From Takakia lepidozioides (lineage: Eukaryota; Streptophyta; Takakiopsida; Takakiales; Takakiaceae): a stretch of DNA of 64,000 bases. The stretch lies in the NCBI GenBank assembly GCA_030704615.1, contig CM060731.1, positions 83,308,756 to 83,372,755 of the forward strand, read 5' to 3'. A program made the position numbers and the translations under genes. The notes beneath the pieces were generated by a model. That model was given only the letters and a program-made list of their open reading frames with translations. It made no database searches and was not told the origin of the DNA. Shown in pieces: positions 55,844 to 64,000 of this stretch. Within the stretch, counting starts at the first letter, position 1. Each line of letters begins with the position of its first letter.

Positions 55844-56044
55844 AGGTCTTTTATCGTTGATCCCGGAACTCCTACTATAGGGGTCCGGACCTCATTTGCT
55901 TGATTGCTGAGGAGTATGGTAGTGACTTGTGGTTGAGCACCATTGTACCAAACCAGCACCGTTATATGGGATGATTGCTTATGACAGGACTAACATAGTG
56001 GTAGAGGTGGGTCACCGATAGGCCAGCGTAGAACCCCGTTTGGA

Positions 56045-56599
56045 ATGTCCTTTGATGAAAAAGTGAAACGCATCCGACACCGGTTCTTCCATACACCACA
56101 GTCTACCCGAGAACGGATCGAAGAATATATCCGGAATTTGGGTGAAATGAAGGTGCACAAGAAACGTTGGATGGACGAACGAGTTTGGAACACCCGAACT
56201 CTACCCGACGGCACCACTCAGAATTTCTATTGGTGCCAAGACAGATTTGTATTTCCGGGTTGTCCCTGTCCAGGTATTTACTTAGGAGCATTACACCCGA
56301 GGTCGTCATTTGTAGCCCACATAAGGTGGCAAGTCGATTTCTTTACTCACTGTGAGTCTTGTCAGTTCTTCGCAAGCCAGCACTTGATACTCCGATCGGA
56401 GTGCTCGCATTGCGAGGGGCCGTGGCCAATTGGGTATCCATTAATGCACCATAGATTGCACACTGACGTGCCTCCATCACCAAGGTTCCATGGAAGGTAT
56501 TTAAATTTGACCTCGTTTATTCTTGTCATGGTTGTTCAAGGTAATATAGGTCCTTTAGTCCAGACTGAGGTAGGGGAATCCTCATCAGCACAGCAGTGA
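56045..56599 (+). CDS. Unknown Cys-rich protein, copy 2
   Basis: 184 codons from ATG 56045. The N-terminus (EKVKRIRHRFFHTPQ, RIEEYIRNLGEMKVHKKRW) is basic and helical. Then come FPGCPCPG, HIRWQVDFFTHCESC and SECSHCEG, spaced like copy 1 (WQV-x5-C-x2-C, then C-x-H-C). Tail QTEVGESSSAQQ. Probably a diverged duplicate of copy 1. Function unknown. Confidence 0.45.
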   Translation: MSFDEKVKRIRHRFFHTPQSTRERIEEYIRNLGEMKVHKKRWMDERVWNTRTLPDGTTQNFYWCQDRFVFPGCPCPGIYLGALHPRSSFVAHIRWQVDFFTHCESCQFFASQHLILRSECSHCEGPWPIGYPLMHHRLHTDVPPSPRFHGRYLNLTSFILVMVVQGNIGPLVQTEVGESSSAQQ

Positions 56600-56759
56600 G
56601 TGTATGTCTAGCTCAAGATCAAGAGCCACACTCCCAAGCCTGGATAGTATATCCTTTGATACTAGATTATAAAGAAGACTAGCTCGAGAAGCCATAAGAG
56701 ATCAACTGCTAGGGAAGCACCCAGCGTCGAGTCCACAATCAGACTCAGAAACTAGAAGT

Positions 56760-56987
56760 TTGGGTAAGATAAAGTGGGAAGGAGAGAAGACTGAGAGCTC
56801 CTCGGACATCGAGTGTTCACGAGTGGTTTCCCCTGTATCTAGTCCCCCTTATACACCACCGGCCAGGTCAAGGAGCCCTTCGCCGTCGTTAGTGTCAGTC
56901 ATGGCACATATCCCAGGACCTCCTGAGGTACCTATTATGGTTCCAGCAGGCCTGTACCTAGGCATGTCGCGCACCTCACTTCGATAA
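56760..56987 (+). pseudogene. Pro/Ser-rich ORF cut by the E6 LTR
   Basis: 75 codons, with SPVSSPPYTPPARSRSPSPS and MAHIPGPPEVP. The last codons come from the E6 LTR end (56965 on). It could be the start of a gag-like protein. Weakly supported. Confidence 0.3.
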
Positions 56988-58554
56988 ACTCCCCTTCAAG
57001 TCATAGTTACTCGCCTTGATGCGTGCACCTAACTCCCAAACTGGCCGCCGGGCCAACTCGGAGCTTCGGCTGCTCACCGGGGCATAACGGTCCCCCTCAC
57101 ACTCCCACTCGACCCTCAACCTGTCGGGCTCAATGGAAATTCCCTTTGGTAGATGGCAGTCCGGAACAGCTCCCCACACCTTGGTCGCTTTCCGGCTCGC
57201 ACGCTTACTCACTAGTTTTTGGTCACCAACGGGCTTGCACCGTCTCGGGGTTACTACTCCCTATATATACTTCTGTAGGTGTCCGCGGGGGTTCCACAAG
57301 TAGCACAGTCCAAATCTGGTGCACCACCACTTAGACCCTCGATCGTCCCAGTGGTGAGCCGCAGTGAGTTTTGGCCCACCCACCACGGCCCAAATGGACC
57401 GTGGTGAGTCCCAAGACTCCCCACGACTCCCACCACAAGGCCTCAGCCTCATGGTGAGTCCTATGCCACCCCCACTACGACTCCCTACGCTACCACCACC
57501 CCTCGTGGAGCCCCCACCACCGCTACCCGGTTTGCGGGGCTCCACCTAGTGAGCGCCACCGCCTCCTTGAGTGCCTTCGACACTCAAGGGTGCTTCAGCC
57601 CCCTTTCCTATTTGCTGCCACTGCCCCCACCATAGGGGCAGCCCCTCTTATGTCCCGACCCCCCGCCCTCAAGGCATGGGGCCGCGACATACACCCCTAC
57701 CAATGAGGAGTCGATGTCCTCATCGACTTGTCCCTTTTTGTGGAAACTAACATCCAAGTTGTGGCGTCCCACATCAAGGAGTTTGTTTCCGTACCATGAC
57801 GTCCCATGGCAAAGAACCAAACCCCCACTTGACTCTACTCTCCACTAGTTAGTTCGGCCGACTTCCTCTAAGTCCCGGCAAAGGGTGGAGCCTCTCAAGC
57901 TCCATCCAGTGCACTCTTCTAGACCCACTTCAAGGCAAAGGAACGATCCTCCCAGAGGATTGAATCGCCTTACTGCAACAACATTGCTCGCGATCGCTCA
58001 TGATGTCGCTTTTTGGCATCACCTTGAGCAAGGGTTCACCCGTTTGACGAGGAAGATAACCTTGAACCAACCGTGCGCCCCAATCACTACAATTGGGTCC
58101 GCCTTGGAATGTTGGCCTGAGGTACGGGAACACGCCAAAGCCGCACTACGACTTCGTCCCGAGGCTACACGATTTTAGTACGCAAACGGAATCACGTAGC
58201 TTCCACGTTAGCCCGCACTACAAGGCAACCCCCTTGGTAGCGCAGTTATAGTACGCGCACGCGCCAGGTGCGCACTAGCACGTGAACTCCCAAAGAAGGC
58301 GCAAGTTTCCTTGCCCCTTGGATGGGGGTCACCCGATTTTGGCACTTCGCAAACACACGATTAATCCAATTTACCTCTCCCACTTCTGTAAGCTAGCATG
58401 CATTCTACACATTAGCCAACCATACCATGCATCACCATTCCAAACAAAATAGGAAGCACAATATTTGGAAACCATTTCGTTTATAAACAAAATTTGTACA
58501 ACACAAGTTTTTGCAATCGGATTCCTGAGCTAGCTAAGCCGGACTAAGCATGCA
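56965..58554 (-). repeat. E6 3' LTR (about 1.59 kb, boundaries inferred)
   Basis: On the minus strand it would start TGCATGCTTAG at 58554, right after GTGGGGGAGGAAA, and end GTGCGCGACA at 56965. A TATATATA near 57265 is a good TATA box for the minus strand. A CCACC-rich stretch lies at 57330-57560. Only one LTR is present, so the ends are inferred from TG...CA, the PPT and the TATA box. Confidence 0.5.
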
Positions 58555-58844
58555 TTTCCTCCCCCACGATCCAAGGTTGATGTCCCCATCAACGTTTTTT
58601 TCCGCTTTTGAGGTCGCCCTTCGAAAGCTGCAACTGCCTCGGATGCATTTCCCATTTCTGAGGCACGCACCCAAGTTGCCTCCACTTGATGATAACCCTT
58701 CCATTTCACGAGATACTCCGTTTCTCGATTCTTGAACCTCCTCGACTTAAGCACTGCCTCCACCTCGTACTCAGGTTCATTTTCATGATCCAACAGCACA
58801 GGTGGGCGGACGCAACACTTGATGCCAATTCGGACGCGCTTCAT
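58530..58844 (-). pseudogene. E6 integrase C-terminal chromodomain
   Basis: 104 codons with YEVEAVLKSRRF, EYLVKWKGYHQVEATW and a following helix. This is the chromodomain signature that follows integrase in chromoviruses and is thought to guide insertion to chromatin. A frame change separates it from the integrase tail. The aromatic cage residues cannot be judged fully: the first is Y in YEVE, then W in VKWKGY. Confidence 0.9.
58555..58568 (-). promoter_or_regulatory. E6 polypurine tract
   Basis: On the minus strand CGTGGGGGAGGAAA ends at the proposed LTR start. It lies within the last codons of the chromodomain ORF. Confidence 0.5.
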
Positions 58845-58931
58845 CTTTGAAGTAAGGCTTCAAAAGGGAAATGTGGAATACTGGATGCACCTTGCTATTT
58901 GCCGGCAGCTCCAATTCATACACATCCTCAT

Positions 58932-60058
58932 TCATACCTTCCGGATGCAAAAGGGCCCCACATACGGAGGTATGAACTTTGGACTCACTTCTGGAGGTAG
59001 TAAAAAATTCTTGATGTTCAACCAGACCTTCGTGCCTGCCTCAAACTTAATTTCCCTCCGCTTCCGATTCGCCTGCCGCTCATACTGTTTCCTAGCTTTG
59101 GCAGTGTTGTACTTTGTGAGCTCCAACAAACGCTCGCGTTCTTCTAGCATCGCTGCTGCTGCCGGCTCCTCACCGTCCTGGGCGGCCCAACTTGTTGGCA
59201 CCAGAGGTGCTTTTCCATAGACCAATACAAAAGGGGAAGCTCATGTTGCGGAGTGTTTTGTGTTATTATAACAGAAATCTGCCGCATCCAAGTGCTCCAC
59301 CCAGTCCGACTGGTCTGCCGACACATAATTCCGCAAGATCTGTTTCACCACAGAGTTCACTCTTTCCGTTTGACCGTCCATTGTAGGTCGGAAGGCCTTG
59401 CTCATCTTGAGCCTCGTCCCCATCTTCTTCCAAAGTGCCCTCCAAAATTTACTTGTAAACTTTGGATCGCGGTCCGAGACAATATCCTTCGGGAGTCCAT
59501 GATGCTTGAAGACGTGGGCGAAGTAAAGTCGCCCCGTCTCCTGCGCCGTTGCCGTCTCCTTGGTGGGGATGAAACGGCCCATTTTACTGAACCTATCTAC
59601 CACCACCATGATTGCATCGAATCCTTTTGACAGCGGCAAAGCAGTCATGAAATCCATCGAGACACTTTCCCAAGACCCCTCTGGAATCGGCAAAGGTTGT
59701 AACAGCCCCGCTTGCTTTTTGTATTCGCTTCGGTTTTGCTGGCATGTGGTGCATGTCTTGACATACACCTCGGTCTCTTGGGCCATAAATACTCTTTCTT
59801 CAAGAGTGTCGCGGTGCGCTTGGCTCCGCCGTGGCCCACAAGCGGGCCATCATGGCATTCTCTCAAGAGACTATCTCTGAGCCCTCCCTTCGGTACGTAG
59901 AGGTGCTTTTGCTTATACCGGAGCAGTCCTTTATGCAAGTGGAATTGCGACTTAACCCCCAGCCTCAAGTCCCGTAATATTGACTTTGCAAACTCATCCT
60001 TCCGATAGGCCTTCCGAATTTTCCTCTGCAACTCCGTCTCGCCCTCGTACACCAACAT
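58932..60058 (-). pseudogene. E6 integrase, frameshifted
   Basis: 60058-59645 holds the zinc-binding histidines (HDGPLVGHGG) before a shift near 59790. 59786-59241 holds CTTCQQN, the core aspartates (SMDFMTALP, VSDRDPKF) and the glutamate (DGQTERVN). 59225-58932 is the C-terminal GPF-like part (KVWLNIKNF, YVGPFCIRKV). At least two frame changes prevent a continuous product. Confidence 0.9.
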
Positions 60059-60061
60059 GAG

Positions 60062-60571
60062 CTACTGCTTTCTACTGAGAGCATCGGCCACCACATTGTC
60101 CCGTCCCGGTTTATACTGGATATCCACGTCGAACACCGCCAAAGTGTCTTGCCACCTAATTTGTTTTGGGGACAACTTAGGCTGTGTGGCAAAATACTTC
60201 ACCATGACATTGTCCATGAACACCTTCACCGGGTTGGAACCAACATAGTGGCGCCAAAGCTCAAGGCAATGCATCACCGCCTTCATTTCTTTCTCATGCG
60301 TGGGCCACCGTTGCTCCACTTCATTCAGTTTCTTACTTTTGTAAGCCACTGGACGTCCATCCTGCATCAACACACCCCCAATGGCGAAGTCTGACGCATC
60401 CGTGTGGATCTCGAATGGACGGTCGAACTCCCGGATCTTCAAGACTGGAGCTTCCGCCATCCGCTGCTTCAACTCGGCAAAAGCCTGGTCACAAAAAGTG
60501 TTCCATACCCATACCTTGGACTTACACAAAAGGTCTGACAATGGCCCCGCTATCTTGGCGAAATTTCTCAC
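60062..60571 (-). pseudogene. E6 RNase H
   Basis: 169 codons with HTDASDFAIGGVLMQ, the WPTHEKEMKAVMHCLE helix, VFMDNV and a terminal DALSRKQ. The usual family order is YTDH at the third position; here it reads FMDN. A stop near 60572 separates it from RT. Confidence 0.88.
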
Positions 60572-60607
60572 ATACTTTCAGTAGTAGGAGGCGAGTCCTA
60601 GGAAGGA

Positions 60608-61673
60608 TCACACTCCCGGGACCGAAGTCGGAGGTTCCCAGTCCAAGATCGCCCTCACCTTTCTGTCATCCATTTTGATCCCATCCTGTGTAATCACATG
60701 CCCTAGGAACTCCACTTTTGTGACCCCGAATTTGCACTTTGAAGCTTTGGCATACAGCTTCCCTTCCCGCAATTTCTGGAACACCCTTTTGAGGTGCTCC
60801 AGGTGCTCTTCCTTCGTTTTCGAGTACACCAAGATGTCGTCAATGTACACGATCACAAAGTCATCCAACCAACCACTCCTGAAAGAGGCAGTTCATCAGG
60901 GTGCTAAAGGTTGCCGGCGCGTTGGTGAGCCCGAAAGGCATCACCAAAAATTCGTACGAGCCATACCTTGTCTTGCATGCTGTCTTTTCCTCATCTTCTT
61001 CCGCTATCCGGATCTGGTGGTAGCCCGAGCGTAAATCGATCCGGCTTAAATACTTTGCTCCTGCCAACCAATCGAAGAGGTCGTCGATCCTTGGCAAAGG
61101 GTACCGGTTTTTTATAGTCACCTTATTCAGAGCCCTGTAATCGACACACATCCGCAGCGTCCCATCTTTCTTATCTGCGAATAGTACCGGGGCTCCGTAA
61201 GGTGACTTACTCAGCCGGATGTACCCCTTTGCCATTAGATCCTTGAGCTGGGCCTTCAGCTCGACCAACTCTCTGTGACTCAACCGGTAGGGCACCTTGG
61301 CAGGCGGCTCTGATCCTGGCACCACCTCTATTTTGTGGTCAACTTCTCTTCGCGGTGGCAAGCCGCTTGGTAAATCCTCCGACATCACATTATGGTATCT
61401 CTCCAGGATCCCCTTGATCCAATCTGGGCTCGGCTCCCTATCGACTTCTCCTTCCACTTGTCTCACATAAAGCAAAAACTGGGGCTCGTGTGGCTCCTCC
61501 ATGGCCCACTCCTTTGCTGTCAGCAGGTTTATTCGCCCTCCCACTCGGTTGGGCGTTTCCGACACCTGTAAAACTTTGCCACCAACCCCACACGGTAGCG
61601 TGACTATTCTCTTGCGGCCATCTATGACCGCTCCGGATTTGCCCAAAAAGGTCATCCCCAAAATAAGATCCAC
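60608..61673 (-). pseudogene. E6 protease end and reverse transcriptase
   Basis: 61673-60861 begins with the protease C-terminal block ([12 protein letters not shown]), then [35 protein letters not shown] and [13 protein letters not shown] 1-2 base change near 60865 puts the catalytic YIDD (VIVYIDDILVYS) in another frame (60868-60608). RT copies RNA into DNA; this copy is inactive as read. Confidence 0.92.
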
Positions 61674-61710
61674 TCCATCAATCTCGCAAATGGTGAAGTT
61701 CTCACGTCCC

Positions 61711-62719
61711 TGTTAGAGGACTGTAGGGGACTTAGACACTTATACGGGATCTGTAGGGTACCCTTAATTTTTGCACAGACTGAGACAAACAGGAACCTTA
61801 GGGGTGACAGCAGCGCACTGTAGAGGGGGGTTACATAGCCCACACAGCCGACACAGCAGTCACAACCCACACAGCCAACACAGCCCGTCACAGCCGTCAC
61901 AGCCCACACAGCCAACACAGCCCGTCACAGTCGTCACAGCCCACACAGCCGTCACAGTCGTCACAGCCCACACAGCCCACACAGCCCGTCACAGTCGTCA
62001 CAGCAGACACAGCCCACACAGCCAGTCACAGCCCGGCACAGCCACACAGCCAGTCACAGCCCGACACAGCCAAACACAGCCAGTCACCGCTTGACACAGC
62101 TGTCACGATAATAGGGAACGAAGAGTAGGACAGGGAACGACTGTGGGGAACAACACCAGTGAAGGGAACATGTTAGTTCACATACGACGGTTAGAGAGGG
62201 AAACGGTTAGAACCGCGGATAGGAGGATAAAGGGAAGAACGGGGAATAGGAAGGGGATCATTATTCGGGGAGGACTTCGGAGACAGGCGGGAGCGGAGAT
62301 CGGAGAGCACGATGAAGGAGAAAAGAGGATTAGTAGATGCTTGTTATATGCAAAGCTAGTGATATTGTAGAGCAGATTAGAGACATAATGGCTTCGGCCT
62401 GATACCTGATAAATCATAATCTGATACTTATACGATACAATCACACTGTGTAGAGAGATCTGAGTGAAGCTGTGGATTGAATGGAGGAGTTAAGGAAACC
62501 GATAAATTGATGAAGCAAACTGATACTTAATTATCAATGGTAAGGTAGCTAAGATGAATGCGGAAAAGGAAACAAATAGGAAACACCCCCATGATACACT
62601 AGCTGTAGGTCATGACTGATTGTTCTGCGCGGGCTGAGTACTTAGAGATTTCCAACTCTTCTATCTTGGAGTTTCCGCCTCGGATAGCGAAGGGATGGGT
62701 GAGTAAAAGCCGCGCGACA
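61711..62719 (+). repeat. E5 5' LTR (1009 bp)
   Basis: TGTTAGAGGACTGTAGGGG to GCGCGACA. CACAG array at about 61833-62105. It differs from the E2 LTR by scattered substitutions and small indels in the 62240-62340 part. Confidence 0.92.
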
Positions 62720-63307
62720 TTTGGCGACCATACTGGGGACCTGGGACATGAACAACCAGATGTGACAGGCATCTGGTGGGATCATGGTGGTTGGACCATT
62801 AAAGAATTTGAAGTGAATCAAATTCCCTGTGGAACGAAGGAAGAAAGATTGTCCAAACAATTCTTTCAAAGGTTCTTGGAATTGCCAGACGGATGTAAAG
62901 AAAATATTCTTAAACGAGTGCATGATGCTGATCCAGAATGGGGTCTGGAGAAAGGAGTGATAAAGATTTATCAGGTAGCCTGTAGAGGAAGAGCACGTTG
63001 GTTACCAACATTAGTTTATGTGATAGCGTTGCTATCCATTAAACGAGTAGAGTTTGAAGGCTGGGAAGAAAGAAAGGTGAATGTTTATACTCATATGCAT
63101 GAAGAGCTTGTACTGGTAAAGAATTGGATTCCAAAGGATATTTTGTGGATCAAACTCACACCAAGAACAGCTTTTCAGACTTGTTTGCCATATGGTTATA
63201 TGGTAACGGAGACTTCAAGTATAGCCAAGGGTGCATTGAAGCTTGAAAGAAATCCAGGCATATACGAGAGATATTACAGAAGAGAGTTTTGGTTATTGCC
63301 ACATTAA
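62612..63307 (+). CDS. E5 ORF0, intact
   Basis: 231 codons, ATG at 62612 in the LTR, stop TAA at 63305. Gag ATG follows 21 bases later at 63329. Reads through the PBS without a stop, as in E1 and E4. Similar to those copies along its full length. Unknown function. Confidence 0.72.
   Translation: MTDCSARAEYLEISNSSILEFPPRIAKGWVSKSRATFGDHTGDLGHEQPDVTGIWWDHGGWTIKEFEVNQIPCGTKEERLSKQFFQRFLELPDGCKENILKRVHDADPEWGLEKGVIKIYQVACRGRARWLPTLVYVIALLSIKRVEFEGWEERKVNVYTHMHEELVLVKNWIPKDILWIKLTPRTAFQTCLPYGYMVTETSSIAKGALKLERNPGIYERYYRREFWLLPH
62722..62739 (+). promoter_or_regulatory. E5 primer binding site
   Basis: TGGCGACCATACTGGGGA, 2 bases after the LTR end. Confidence 0.75.
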
Positions 63308-63328
63308 AAGAAATGAAAGACATGGGAC

Positions 63329-64000
63329 ATGAGTGATGAAAGAGAAGCTAGACGACAAAGATATTCATCAAAAAGAGAAAGCTATCTGAAAGCTAATTAT
63401 CCATATCTTTGGGAGAGAGGAATAGACATAGGGGAATCATCTGGACCTCTCACACCATCAAGATCAAAAAGTGCATCACCTATACCGGAAGAACTAGAGT
63501 TGGATGCCACTCCTTCTGTTTCTTTGCAAGAAAGATTAAGGGAATTGGTACAGGAAGAAGATCAATCACGAGGTGAAAGATCTGAGGTACATCCTTGGAT
63601 AAAAGACTTGACAGAAATCTTTGATAAGAGTTGGCATGGAACACCAAAAGCAGGAACTCCAGTTTCTGAAGCAGAAGATGAAGAAGGAGATGAGGATGTG
63701 GCAGAGCCAACGGAGAGTTCAGACTCTCCAACACCATTACAGTTGAGTTACATGAGTGAAGAAGAAACCCAAGGGCAGAACTTGGAGGATGAAAACAGAG
63801 AGAAGAAATTGGAAGAGGAAGAATATGAAGAAGTAGACCCAACAGCTGAGGTTGAGACTACAACCAGGACATCCCAACCCGTTGGACCTGGATCAAGTGG
63901 AGCACTTGGATCACAGGCCAACGAAGGTGTCGGCTCAGGGGGATCAGGCGGGCTGCCTGGATCTGGCTCTGGGGGGACAGGGAGTGTGGGAAGTAGTGCA
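63329..64000 (+). CDS. E5 gag, N-terminal part, cut by window end
   Basis: From the ATG at 63329 (MSDEREARRQRYSSKRE) the frame stays open to the window end. It covers the basic start, the acidic linker (EPTESSDSPTP) and the beginning of the Gly/Ser-rich stretch. The E2 counterpart has a 1-base loss at the matching Ser-Val codons; this copy does not. Confidence 0.85.
   Translation, partial: MSDEREARRQRYSSKRESYLKANYPYLWERGIDIGESSGPLTPSRSKSASPIPEELELDATPSVSLQERLRELVQEEDQSRGERSEVHPWIKDLTEIFDKSWHGTPKAGTPVSEAEDEEGDEDVAEPTESSDSPTPLQLSYMSEEETQGQNLEDENREKKLEEEEYEEVDPTAEVETTTRTSQPVGPGSSGALGSQANEGVGSGGSGGLPGSGSGGTGSVGSSA

Larger units (their letters stand above)
54671..56964 (+). other. Unassigned segment, possibly 5' part of another retroelement
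   Basis: It begins with CGACCAGGGCTCGTC, then AAATGGTGCGTCTGCCGGG near 54690, which looks like a PBS-type sequence of Tat elements. Two related Cys-rich ORFs follow (55079-55843, 56045-56599) and a Pro/Ser-rich ORF (56760-56964) cut by the E6 LTR. No LTR or pol is visible. Bases 54710-55050 and 55850-56040 show nothing I can name. Confidence 0.35.
56965..61710 (-). mobile_element. E6: chromovirus-type Ty3/gypsy retrotransposon, 5' part cut by E5
   Basis: On the minus strand: protease end, RT, RNase H, integrase, chromodomain, PPT and a 3' LTR (58554-56965). The 5' end is interrupted at 61710 by the E5 LTR inside the protease region. Motifs (YIDD, ASDFAIGGVL, SDRDPKF) and the C-terminal chromodomain define a chromovirus. 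Frames are broken at several places. Confidence 0.85.
61711..64000 (+). mobile_element. E5: Tat-like retrotransposon, 5' part, runs off the window
   Basis: LTR, PBS, ORF0 and the first 220 or so codons of gag, all open. It is inserted in the E6 protease. Of the five copies this has the cleanest ORF0 and gag start, so it may be the youngest. Confidence 0.92.

Noticed and set aside
56976-57545. Gly-rich and other minus-strand ORFs in the E6 LTR region
   Set aside because: Low-complexity sequence inside the proposed LTR; no recognised domain.
57885-58178. 97-codon plus-strand ORF
   Set aside because: Lies in the proposed E6 LTR, antisense to the element; no domain or conservation visible.
1-64000. 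tRNA, rRNA or other RNA genes
   Set aside because: I saw no cloverleaf with A and B boxes or rRNA-like segment; tRNA-like matches are the primer binding sites only.

Overview
This window is eukaryotic nuclear DNA from the green-plant lineage. It is packed with Ty3/gypsy LTR retrotransposons of the Tat type, one chromodomain-bearing gypsy element and a large MULE-like DNA transposon. Short GT-AG introns (83-112 bp), AATAAA signals and these element families exclude a bacterial or phage source. A large, repeat-rich streptophyte such as a charophyte alga is my guess; nothing here fixes the species. I see no ordinary host gene, tRNA or rRNA.

Layout. Five copies of one Tat-like family are present. 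E1 (1-7529, minus) runs off the left edge. E2 (9443-22796, plus) has both LTRs. E3 is in pieces: 8251-9442 minus, 37376-42752 plus, 53101-53959 plus and 53960-54670 inverted. E4 (42753-53100, minus) is complete at both ends but internally deleted. E5 (61711-64000, plus) runs off the right edge. Each carries, as far as it is preserved: LTR of about 0.93-1.03 kb, a PBS resembling a tRNA-Arg 3' end, an extra ORF before gag (ORF0), gag with three zinc knuckles, protease, RT, RNase H and integrase. Beyond integrase lie a CACAGCC-rich tandem array and extra ORFs, including a long coiled-coil protein in the position where env would sit. A sixth element, E6 (56965-61710, minus), is a chromovirus cut in its protease by E5.

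Between and around E1 and E2 lie the parts of a roughly 15 kb DNA transposon (7530-8250 plus 22802-37375). Its ends are short inverted repeats with subterminal CATGAGCC repeats, and they abut the same 12 bp of E3 on both sides. It encodes a transposase-like protein with a SWIM zinc finger (32921-36526) and, divergently, a multi-exon gene joining a ParB-like domain to an N4/N6-type DNA methyltransferase (25376-30584). It also carries two copies of an unknown gene of about 190 codons. The space between the two main genes holds about 30 palindromes built on AATGCGGNNCCGCATT at 53 bp spacing, arranged in a 265 bp higher-order repeat. More copies lie in three introns of the methyltransferase gene and in the flanks of the other genes. 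This transposon with its own DNA-modification gene and palindrome array is the most interesting system here.

History. One passenger gene of the transposon is split by a Tat element with 5 bp duplications (GACGT at 7530-7534, ACGTC at 22797-22801), but its halves now lie 15 kb apart on opposite strands. Inverting the segment between E1 and E2 restores the gene, the transposon and E3 together. So there was either a real inversion by recombination between the two elements or an assembly error of that form. Many single-base indels, several in G or C runs, break otherwise open frames.
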